5,408 bases of DNA from Candidatus Sulfotelmatobacter sp. (GTDB taxonomy: Bacteria > Acidobacteriota > Terriglobia > Terriglobales > Acidobacteriaceae), in contig JASIEN010000257.1 in the NCBI GenBank assembly GCA_030045935.1, positions 1-5,408 of the forward strand, read 5' to 3'. The notes under the pieces are model-generated. The model had not been told where the DNA came from. It made no database searches and saw only the letters and a program-made list of their open reading frames with translations. Below are positions 1-5,251 of this stretch, piece after piece (positions within the stretch are counted from its first letter, which is position 1; each line of letters begins with the position of its first letter). The position numbers and the translations under genes are program-made.

Positions 1-663
1 AACCACCGGTGTATCGACCGCATCGACGACCTGAGGGAGAAGGGCGATTAATCCCACCATCTGCTGTTCCGTCTCGCTCGCCTCGAACGCCCCGCGATGC
101 CCGCCAGCCTCCATGCCCTGGGCGACGATGACGTCGGCGCCGGCATCCTCTGCCGCCCTGGCCTCAGCCACGGTGGTAGCATTCGCAAACCACAAAATCT
201 CACGCGACTTCATTTCCGACACAAGGGATGAAGGATAAAGCCCCATGATCGAAGAAATAACCTTCGGATGGACGCTCAGCATGGCCTGACACTGCGGGCC
301 AAAATCAGGAAGCTTGGCGTCGCCCGCTTCCGGAGCAACGTTCGGACCCCATCGCGCCAGGAAGTCTCGCTGAAGCTTCTCAAGTTCCGGATCGCGGTGG
401 GGTGATGGTTCTGGAATCCACAGATTGATCTGAAAATTCCCGGAGCTCCCTTTGCGGAAGTCCGTGACCCAGGCGTTGATCTCGTCCGGGGTCATCATCA
501 ACGCCCCACACGCTCCCAGTCCACCCGCATTGGCTACTGCGATCGAAAGGGAGGGTGGGCAGGCACCAGCCATGGGCGCGAGCAGAATAGGCAAACGGAT
601 GCCGAGCCGGCTGGCAAATTCCTCGGCGCGAGCGCGCGGCGAGAAGAGCTTCTTATCGAACAC
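1..663 (-). CDS. Nitronate monooxygenase / 2-nitropropane dioxygenase-type FMN oxidoreductase, C-terminus cut by window edge
   Basis: Hand translation of the minus strand gives 221 open codons from GTG at 663 to the left edge. The N-terminus reads LGIRLPILLAPMAGA (residues 20-34), the opening FMN-binding strand of the nitronate monooxygenase TIM barrel. It is followed by the glycine-rich ANAGGLGACGAL (44-55), and AQGMEAGGHRG lies at 181-191. The His in that last motif (H189) aligns with the catalytic base of the family. These enzymes use FMN to oxidise alkyl nitronates; some relatives are enoyl-ACP reductases or have unknown substrates, so the substrate is not settled. Family members are usually about 320-370 residues, so roughly a third is missing beyond the edge, including the C-terminal phosphate-binding part. 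GTG 663 is preferred over the in-frame GTG at 669 because GGGAGGT ends 6 bases before it, while it nearly touches the other. The gene lies 30 bases downstream of yjbQ, probably in one operon. Confidence 0.88.
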   Translation of the reverse strand, partial: MFDKKLFSPRARAEEFASRLGIRLPILLAPMAGACPPSLSIAVANAGGLGACGALMMTPDEINAWVTDFRKGSSGNFQINLWIPEPSPHRDPELEKLQRDFLARWGPNVAPEAGDAKLPDFGPQCQAMLSVHPKVISSIMGLYPSSLVSEMKSREILWFANATTVAEARAAEDAGADVIVAQGMEAGGHRGAFEASETEQQMVGLIALLPQVVDAVDTPVV

Positions 664-669
664 GGTCAC

Positions 670-676
670 ACCTCCC
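670..676 (-). promoter_or_regulatory. Ribosome binding site of the nitronate monooxygenase gene
   Basis: GGGAGGT on the minus strand, 6 bases before the GTG at 663. It decides between two in-frame GTG codons (663 and 669); the one at 669 begins directly after this site and is too close to be used efficiently. Confidence 0.7.
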
Positions 677-693
677 GGCCAACGAGTTGGGCC

Positions 694-1107
694 TCACTCT
701 CCCATAACCTTCACGATCACCCTCTTGTCGCGCTGGCCGTCGAATTCAGCATAGAAGATGCGCTGCCAAGTTCCGAAATCGAGTTTGCCGGCGGTGATGG
801 GAACAATCACCTCGTGATGAATCAGCAAGGCTTTCAAATGAGAATCGCCGTTATCTTCTCCGGTTTCGTGATGCTTGTAATTCTTGCGAAAGGGGGCGAG
901 ATGCTCCAGCCACTGGTCGATATCTTCGATCAGTCCGCTTTCGTTGTCGTTGACATAAACCCCGGCGGTGATATGCATGGCCGAGACCAGCACCATACCT
1001 TCCTTGACTCCACTTTTGCGAACAATCTCCTCAACCTGCGGCGTAATGTGCACGTAAGCGCGATGGGTTTTGGTATGAAAGTGAAGGTATTCGGTATGAA
1101 CTTTCAT
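694..1107 (-). CDS. yjbQ: YjbQ/UPF0047 family protein (secondary thiamine-phosphate synthase family)
   Basis: A complete 137-residue protein, close to the usual family length of about 130-140. Family signatures appear in order: MHITAGVYVNDNE (44-56), then YKHH-TGEDNGDSHLK (77-92), then TAGKLDFGTWQRI (105-117) and EFDGQR (121-126). His45, Glu56, His79/His80, His90 and the Glu-Asp-Asn run belong to the conserved polar pocket of this small beta fold. E. coli YjbQ has been reported to have weak thiamine-phosphate synthase activity, hence the family name in databases; the main cellular role is not firmly known. An in-frame ATG 16 codons upstream (1155) is possible. ATG 1107 is chosen because GAGGAG sits 6 bases before it and because homologues begin near this MKV-type start. 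No signal peptide, so cytoplasmic. It is the first gene of a likely operon with the downstream flavin oxidoreductase and is divergent from the small membrane protein gene. Confidence 0.93.
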   Translation of the reverse strand: MKVHTEYLHFHTKTHRAYVHITPQVEEIVRKSGVKEGMVLVSAMHITAGVYVNDNESGLIEDIDQWLEHLAPFRKNYKHHETGEDNGDSHLKALLIHHEVIVPITAGKLDFGTWQRIFYAEFDGQRDKRVIVKVMGE

Positions 1108-1113
1108 GTTTTG

Positions 1114-1119
1114 CTCCTC
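1114..1119 (-). promoter_or_regulatory. Ribosome binding site of yjbQ
   Basis: GAGGAG on the minus strand, 6 bases before the ATG at 1107. It fixes the start there rather than at the in-frame upstream ATG at 1155, which has no comparable site. Confidence 0.75.
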
Positions 1120-1129
1120 GCAAGTGAAA

Positions 1130-1135
1130 ATTCTA
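1130..1135 (-). promoter_or_regulatory. Possible -10 element for the yjbQ operon
   Basis: TAGAAT on the minus strand (five of six matches to TATAAT) within the divergent gap. A start about 7 bases downstream would leave a short leader that still contains the GAGGAG site. No good -35 is visible at 16-18 bases, so this is only a weak suggestion. Confidence 0.25.
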
Positions 1136-1224
1136 ACGGAGAGTGACGCACACATTTGGCCTAGAACTTTCGTTACCGTTTGTGCCGTCCGTAATCACAG
1201 CGAACAGCCTGTCGCTGCGGCATA

Positions 1225-1237
1225 CTCGATTATCGAG
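1225..1237. repeat. Perfect 13-base inverted repeat overlapping the ribosome binding site
   Basis: CTCGATTATCGAG reads the same on both strands apart from the central base. Its right arm shares the GAG at 1235-1237 with the GAGGAG ribosome binding site of the following gene. It could be an operator for a dimeric regulator in the divergent gap or, as RNA, a 5-bp hairpin with a three-base loop that partly hides the ribosome binding site. Short palindromes also occur by chance. Confidence 0.35.
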
Positions 1238-1240
1238 GAG
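1235..1240 (+). promoter_or_regulatory. Ribosome binding site of the small membrane protein gene
   Basis: GAGGAG lies 7 bases before the GTG at 1248. It is the reason for placing the start there rather than at the longer in-frame GTG at 1143, which lacks such a site and would give an N-terminal extension without membrane character. Confidence 0.65.
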
Positions 1241-1247
1241 AATTGCA

Positions 1248-1484
1248 GTGCCGTTTCGTCTGGATTATTTGTCTTGTGTGCTAACGATTGTTTCCACCAT
1301 TCTGATTGGTAAACGCTGCTGGGAGGGGTGGATTCTGGCTGCCGTGAACAGCGCCGTCGTCTGCCTCATTGGCCTTCGCACAGCGCAATTCGGCTTCATC
1401 CCGGCAAATGTGTTTTGCATCGGGCTGTATGCCGTGAACCTGCGCTCCTGGCGTGGCAGGGAAGAGCGTGGCGGGCGCGAGTAG
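1248..1484 (+). CDS. Small three-helix integral membrane protein, PnuC/SemiSWEET-like in layout
   Basis: A 78-residue protein starting at GTG with a clear ribosome binding site. Three hydrophobic segments are visible: about 6-21 (DYLSCVLTIVSTILIG), 26-43 (WEGWILAAVNSAVVCLIG) and 47-65 (QFGFIPANVFCIGLYAVNL). A charged tail rich in Arg and Glu follows (66-78). The order of a Trp-Gly helix, a short loop, an Ala-Asn helix and a closing RSW resembles one half-repeat of PnuC-type vitamin transporters and the three-helix SemiSWEETs. That resemblance is my reading by eye, not a database match. Lys22-Arg23 between helices 1 and 2 and the basic tail suggest the usual positive-inside topology, with N-terminus out and C-terminus in. 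It stands alone, divergent from yjbQ across a 140-base gap and 158 bases before the DUF2339 gene. Specific function unknown. Confidence 0.75.
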   Translation: MPFRLDYLSCVLTIVSTILIGKRCWEGWILAAVNSAVVCLIGLRTAQFGFIPANVFCIGLYAVNLRSWRGREERGGRE

Positions 1485-1642
1485 TCCGAATCGCGGCCCT
1501 CGTCAGAAGCGGTGCTTTACGTAGCAAAGGCCTGTACAAAACTACGCAGCATTTTATTGATTGGGGACTCGTTGTCGGCAGTAATCTGAACGAAATGTAG
1601 TGCAAGTTCCGTGTGTTTCGCTGATAATGCATTGCTCTATTC
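1485..1642. other. Intergenic gap before the DUF2339 gene
   Basis: 158 bases with no convincing ORF and no clear terminator for the small membrane protein gene. GATAAT at 1623-1628 matches TATAAT in five of six positions and would start transcription only about 8 bases before the ATG at 1643, but no good -35 is seen. A short inverted pair CGTAG/CTACG flanks about 1518-1544 and is too weak to interpret. Confidence 0.4.
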
Positions 1643-3571
1643 ATGGATCCCGCGCACAATGATCTGGAAGTAATTCGGCGGCTTCTCGCCGACTTGAGCG
1701 CGCGCGTTTCCAGCATTGAGCGAAAGCTGGAGGTGCAGAGTCCCGGAGCAACAACCCCACGTCCGCATACAACGCCCGATCAAAAGCCCGCGGCGCCGGA
1801 GCCATCTCAACCAGCGCCAGTTAGCCCGTCGACTGCAGCACCCGTACCGCCCGCGATCACTCATGCAACGCCTACAGCGCCTGCTCCTCCGTATCCGCTC
1901 GTTCCCAAGGCTCCCGGCTACACACCTGCGACTGAAGCTAACCTTGAATCGCGCATCGGTTCGCACTGGCTCAACCGCATCGGCATATCGGCCGTCCTGA
2001 TCGGAATCACTTACTTTTTAAAGTTCGCCTTCGACAACAATTGGATCGGTCCCGCCGGCCGCGTCACCATTGGCCTGCTCGCCGGTATTGGCGTTGTCAT
2101 TTGGAGCGAGCGTTTCCGCGCCAAAGGCTATCAGGCATTCTCTTATTCATTGAAGGCTGTGGGCATCGGCGCCCTGTATCTCTCGTTGTGGGCAGCGTTT
2201 CAGGTTTATGTGCTGATTCCCAGTAGCGCTGCATTTGTCGCCATGGTGGCCGTGACTGCGGCGACGGCAGCTATGGCCTGGGCACAGGATGCCCAGTTGC
2301 TGGCCACCTTTGCCATTGCCGGTGGCTTCGTCACGCCAATGCTGCTATCGACCGGCGAGAATCGTGAGCTGGCCCTTTTCAGCTACGTATTGCTGCTCGA
2401 TGTAGCAACGCTGGCATTAGTAGCCTTCAAACCCTGGCGGCGTTTGCTGGCGATGAGTTTCATCGGCACGCTCTTGCTTTACATCGGTTGGTATACGCGC
2501 TTTTACAGCCGCAGCCAGTTCAATCTCACGTTTGCCTTCGCAACTTCATTCTTTGCGATTTTCGCGATTGCTCCCCTGGTTGCTCAGCAACCCAAAGGCG
2601 AGATCGCCGTTCGAGTCTCGGTTCTGGAAATCGTTGCGTTCGTGAATGCCGCCGTATATTTCTTCCAGGGCTATGCCATGATCGAGGAAATCGACAGGAC
2701 CTATGCGGCGTGGTTCGCCCTGGCGCTGGCCGCGGTCTACATTTTTTTGAGTGTGCAGATCGGCAAGCAGGCGTCAGCTCCGGGCGCTTCGCAGGCGTTA
2801 CGTTATCTCCATCTTGCCGTGGCACTGGGATTGATTACCATCGCAATCCCCATTCGCCTCGATGCTCATTGGATCACCATCGGATGGTTCGTCGAATCGG
2901 GAGTTCTGCTGCTCGTGGCCGATCGCATCAAATCCGATCTGCTAAACGTATTCGCTCTGGGGGCACTGGTTTTGGGTGTGATCCGCCTGTTGCTGTTCGA
3001 CAATTTTTATTCGACGCAGCTCATTTTCAACATGCGCTTCATGACCTACGCGGTGGCAATCGCAGTGCTCGCAATCGTGGCCTATTATGCGGCTCAGCGT
3101 GACGACGATGCCGGACACACCGTCGCAGCCGCTGCAGTAATTGCCCTGAACCTCCTCACCCTGACCGCGATCAGTCTTGAAATTGCCGATTATTACAATC
3201 GCCTGATGGCTACTATTCGCCCTGCGCATGGCCGCTGGATGCGCGACTACTATGGCAATGCCTGGCGCACCATCGAGATCGAACGCGACTTTACCTATTC
3301 AGCTCTATGGATGATTTACGGGGCCATATTGATGGCCATTGGCTTTGCGCGCCGCTCGGCGTTTGTGCGCTGGCAGGCGCTGGTGCTCATCGCGGCCACC
3401 ATACTCAAAGTGTTTATTCATGATGTGTCACGGCTCGACCGCGAATATCGCATCATCAGCTTCATCGTTCTCGGCGCCTTGCTGCTGGCCATTTCGTTTG
3501 TGTACCAACGCGACTGGCTGCAGCTCTCCGCGCGCCGCCGAGCAGAGGAAGGCAGCCGTGCGCGCATATGA
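1643..3571 (+). CDS. DUF2339 family polytopic membrane protein
   Basis: A 642-residue protein in three parts. Residues 4-31 are an amphipathic, probably coiled-coil segment (HNDLEVIRRLLADLSARV and onward). Residues 33-97 form a Pro/Ala/Thr-rich low-complexity linker. From about 101 the polytopic DUF2339 (PF10101) domain starts with GSHWLNRIG, FLKFAFDNNWIGPAGRV and GALYLSLWAAFQVY, and continues with GGFVTPMLLSTGEN (227-240). The conserved C-terminal block is SALWMIYG, LKVFIHDVSRLDREYRIISF and LGALLLAISFVYQR (553-623). I count roughly 16-18 hydrophobic segments, so this is an inner-membrane protein with its N-terminal coiled coil probably cytoplasmic. The molecular function of the family is unknown. 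ATG 1643 is the first start after an in-frame TAA a few codons upstream and gives the usual coiled-coil N-terminus; no Shine-Dalgarno is evident before it. The 3' end overlaps the DUF3999 gene by an ATGA junction, indicating coupled translation and shared function. Confidence 0.92.
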   Translation: MDPAHNDLEVIRRLLADLSARVSSIERKLEVQSPGATTPRPHTTPDQKPAAPEPSQPAPVSPSTAAPVPPAITHATPTAPAPPYPLVPKAPGYTPATEANLESRIGSHWLNRIGISAVLIGITYFLKFAFDNNWIGPAGRVTIGLLAGIGVVIWSERFRAKGYQAFSYSLKAVGIGALYLSLWAAFQVYVLIPSSAAFVAMVAVTAATAAMAWAQDAQLLATFAIAGGFVTPMLLSTGENRELALFSYVLLLDVATLALVAFKPWRRLLAMSFIGTLLLYIGWYTRFYSRSQFNLTFAFATSFFAIFAIAPLVAQQPKGEIAVRVSVLEIVAFVNAAVYFFQGYAMIEEIDRTYAAWFALALAAVYIFLSVQIGKQASAPGASQALRYLHLAVALGLITIAIPIRLDAHWITIGWFVESGVLLLVADRIKSDLLNVFALGALVLGVIRLLLFDNFYSTQLIFNMRFMTYAVAIAVLAIVAYYAAQRDDDAGHTVAAAAVIALNLLTLTAISLEIADYYNRLMATIRPAHGRWMRDYYGNAWRTIEIERDFTYSALWMIYGAILMAIGFARRSAFVRWQALVLIAATILKVFIHDVSRLDREYRIISFIVLGALLLAISFVYQRDWLQLSARRRAEEGSRARI

Positions 3572-4803
3572 AACCGCTTTCCCTGCTCCTGTTTGTTTGC
3601 CTCTTTAACGCGGCCTTCGACGACGATACCCAGCCGCCCACCGCAATCTCTTATTTCACGAACGTTCGCACCGTTTCTATCGCGCAAACCGACAAGCAGA
3701 ATTATTTTGTAGTCGATCCCGAGATATGGATCCACTCACGCCCTGATCTTGGCGACCTGCGCCTCTACGATGGGTCATCTCCGGTCCAATATTCGATCTC
3801 CGAACAGCTCGCCGGAGTCTTGTCCGAGCAGGCCCAGGCGAAGCTACTCAATCTGGGAAGCGTCTCCGGGCACACGGAATTCGATCTCGAAATCAATAAC
3901 CTTCCCGAGTACGACCGCATTCATTTGAATCTCAATGCCAAAGATTTCATCGTCACGGCATCGGTATCGGGAGCAAACGCACTGGCTGGTTCAACGCCGA
4001 CCAACCTGCCATCCACCACTCTCTATGATTTCACTCACGAACAGCTTGGATCGAATTCTGTCCTCAAGCTGCCGCCGTCGAACTTCCGCTACCTCCACGT
4101 GAAGCTGACTTCCGGGATTCGTCCTGAACAGGTCAAGGGAGCCTCGATTTACAACCTGCGCGAGAAGCAGGCTCTGTGGACCGAAGTTAGCTCATGTGGC
4201 GCACCGCAAGAGAAGCCGCGGCTGACCGTCATTGTCTGCGATATCCCGGAGAAGGTGCCGGTAAATCGACTTGAGTTTCAGGTTCCACCCGACCGAATCA
4301 ACTTTCTACGCAACGTACGAGTGGAAGATACAAAAGGCATGCAGCTTGCCAGCGGCGAAATCAGCCGCGTGCGTATAAACCGCCCGGGCGGCACGATCAC
4401 CGACGAGAGATTGAAACTTGACCTAAACAGCAGATCAGGCCGGCTCACGCTCACCATCGACAACGCAGACAACGCCCCGCTTGAGATCACTGCGGCGCGC
4501 CCTCTTTCTCTCGAGCGCCGCATCTATTTCGAGCCGCAAGGAAAAGCGGAATTACACCTCTACTATGGCGATGAAAAACTCTCCTCACCCGTCTACGACT
4601 ACGCCCGCTTCTTTCATGCGGATGCGTCGGCGGCCGAAGCCCAACTGAGTGCGGGCGCACATAACGCGCAGTACACGGGCAGACCTGATGCACGTCCCTG
4701 GTCGGAACGTCACACGGGAACCCTCTGGAGTGCGATGGTGCTTGCGGTACTGGTCCTGGCAGTAGTGGCGATTCGGGGAATGCGGGCGGAAGGGTCGCGA
4801 TAA
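3568..4803 (+). CDS. DUF3999 family exported, membrane-anchored protein
   Basis: A 411-residue protein with an N-terminal hydrophobic signal (Lys2, then 4-16 LSLLLFVCLFNAA). A beta-rich exported region of about 360 residues follows, and one C-terminal membrane helix lies at about 387-402 (WSAMVLAVLVLAVVAI) before a basic tail. The C-terminal motif AELHLYYGD...PVYDYARFF (327-349) and the Trp-rich lead into the last helix are typical of DUF3999 (PF13163). Cys11 lacks a small residue before it, so the signal does not look like a lipobox. Cys210 and Cys224 could form a disulfide in the periplasm. Function unknown; in other genomes the family is often found beside DUF2339, as here. ATG 3568 overlaps the TGA of the previous gene. 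The only purine-rich site, AGAGGAAGG at 3544-3552, is 15 bases away, so initiation probably depends on ribosomes finishing DUF2339. Confidence 0.88.
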   Translation: MKPLSLLLFVCLFNAAFDDDTQPPTAISYFTNVRTVSIAQTDKQNYFVVDPEIWIHSRPDLGDLRLYDGSSPVQYSISEQLAGVLSEQAQAKLLNLGSVSGHTEFDLEINNLPEYDRIHLNLNAKDFIVTASVSGANALAGSTPTNLPSTTLYDFTHEQLGSNSVLKLPPSNFRYLHVKLTSGIRPEQVKGASIYNLREKQALWTEVSSCGAPQEKPRLTVIVCDIPEKVPVNRLEFQVPPDRINFLRNVRVEDTKGMQLASGEISRVRINRPGGTITDERLKLDLNSRSGRLTLTIDNADNAPLEITAARPLSLERRIYFEPQGKAELHLYYGDEKLSSPVYDYARFFHADASAAEAQLSAGAHNAQYTGRPDARPWSERHTGTLWSAMVLAVLVLAVVAIRGMRAEGSR

Positions 4804-4869
4804 AAAGAAAGTGCTCCTTACACTTATATGTTGCTGGAAGATGACGAGAAAGCGGTTGCAGCGTCGACA

Positions 4870-4901
4870 ACAAAAGAAAGCCCCGCTTGTCGGGCGGGGC
4901 T
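4870..4901 (-). terminator. Intrinsic terminator-like hairpin, U-tract on the minus strand
   Basis: AGCCCCGC (4879-4886) pairs perfectly with GCGGGGCT (4894-4901) around a 7-base loop. Read on the minus strand, the hairpin is followed at once by TTCTTTTGTTG, a usable U-tract. Read on the plus strand it is followed by AATTGCC, so it is a poor Rho-independent terminator for the DUF3999 transcript, although the stem might still help block it or protect its 3' end. No minus-strand protein gene lies upstream within the window. Confidence 0.65.
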
Positions 4902-4935
4902 AATTGCCAGTTAGTACGCTACCTGTCAGAACTCA

Positions 4936-4944
4936 ATTATAGCA
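4936..4944 (-). promoter_or_regulatory. Extended -10 sequence on the minus strand
   Basis: TGCTATAAT on the minus strand is a perfect TATAAT preceded by the TGn extension, which can work without a -35; none is visible upstream. Transcription would start near 4929 and reach the terminator at 4901-4870 after about 30-60 bases, so the product would be a very short RNA. The element lies between the two arms of the larger inverted repeat. Confidence 0.4.
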
Positions 4945-4963
4945 AAATAGAGTCGAGAAGCCG

Positions 4964-5016
4964 TGCGGAGGACGACGGAGTTGAACCGTAATGGCTGACA
5001 AGGCCACTCGACTACT
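4964..5016 (-). pseudogene. tRNA-like remnant, tRNA-Ser-like T-arm and 3' acceptor strand
   Basis: On the minus strand ACGG-TTCAACT-CCGT (4989-4975) has the consensus T-loop TTCRANY with a 4-bp stem. After one more base come GTCCTCC (4973-4967), which looks like the 3' acceptor strand, and G (4966), the discriminator typical of tRNA-Ser, followed by CA. Upstream, AGTCGAGTGGCC (5013-5002) resembles a tRNA-Ser D-arm. The matching 5' acceptor GGAGGAC, a proper anticodon arm and a long variable arm are missing, so this is not a functional tRNA. It may be a deletion remnant or coincidence. Confidence 0.22.
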
Positions 5017-5251
5017 TGACAGGTAGTGTCCAGTACCCACTGGCAACGTCCCCCAGACACAACCTATCCTTAGCCAGTATTGACGTTGAACTGCGTCTGC
5101 ATAAGCCCACGAAAGTAGCTAATCACTCCCAGAACGGGAATCTGGCGGAGCGCCACTTTTGGCCGCCGTTAATCGACTGGATTTTTCCATCTCGGCCACC
5201 AATCAGCCTTTTTGCGGACTTCTGCGGAATTCAGTGCTAACATGCACGGCG

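Larger units (their letters stand above)
4870..5029 (-). ncRNA. Candidate structured small RNA locus ending at the 4879-4901 terminator
   Basis: Reading leftwards, this minus-strand stretch shows nested pairing followed by a terminator. The outer helix is CTACCTGTCA (5026-5017) with TGACAGGTAG (4928-4919). The next is AGTCGAG (5013-5007) with CTCGACT (4957-4951). Inside are two hairpins with 7-base loops, TGGC/GCCA (5006-4992) and ACGG/CCGT (4989-4975). Then come the GC-rich hairpin and U-tract. No known RNA family is recognised and no clear promoter sits just upstream of 5030. It could instead be a decayed tRNA locus or a short mobile repeat. Confidence 0.25.
4916..5029. repeat. Inverted repeat pair, 13 bases per arm with one mismatch
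   Basis: ACGCTACCTGTCA (4916-4928) and TGACAGGTAGTGT (5017-5029) are inverted copies; the inner 10 bases are perfect. The unit spans 114 bases. CCAGT occurs at 4907-4911 and directly after the right arm at 5030-5034, but four bases separate it from the left arm, so it is not a clean target-site duplication. It may be the base helix of a structured RNA or the ends of a tiny miniature inverted-repeat element. Confidence 0.5.
4804..5251. other. Gene-poor intergenic region of about 450 bases
   Basis: No ORF here looks protein-coding. A plus-strand frame at 5016-5240 has no ribosome binding site, no family resemblance and an unconvincing composition. The left half (4870-5030) has a terminator-like hairpin, an extended -10 and nested inverted repeats, annotated separately. 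In the right half I see only a short hairpin, TGGCG-GAG-CGCCA at 5143-5155 followed by CTTTT. It could be a weak plus-strand terminator, but it lies 340 bases after the last gene. Confidence 0.5.

Noticed and set aside
1108..1155. Longer YjbQ start at ATG 1155
   Set aside because: The strong GAGGAG site 6 bases before ATG 1107 and the usual family length favour the shorter protein.
1143..1247. Longer start at GTG 1143 for the small membrane protein
   Set aside because: The extension overlaps the divergent promoter region, has no ribosome binding site and adds non-hydrophobic sequence; GTG 1248 has GAGGAG at good spacing.
1396..1966. Arg-rich minus-strand ORFs opposite the start of the DUF2339 gene
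   Set aside because: They are antisense shadows; the Arg-rich runs are the complement of Pro/Ala-rich linker codons.
4992..5006. Functional tRNA anticodon arm, TGGC-CTTGTCA-GCCA on the minus strand
   Set aside because: The 7-base loop suggests an anticodon arm, but there is almost no spacer before the T-arm, position 37 would be C and no acceptor helix fits, so an intact tRNA is excluded.
5016..5044. TTGACA at 5016-5021 as a plus-strand -35 box
   Set aside because: No -10-like hexamer lies 16-18 bases downstream, and the string is part of the inverted-repeat arm.
5143..5160. Plus-strand intrinsic terminator TGGCG-GAG-CGCCA-CTTTT
   Set aside because: Only a 5-bp stem and four T residues, 340 bases from the nearest upstream gene end; too weak to annotate as a real terminator.
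5016..5240. Plus-strand ORF of 74 codons in the right intergenic region
   Set aside because: No ribosome binding site, no recognisable family, and it starts inside the right arm of the inverted repeat; composition looks like translated spacer.
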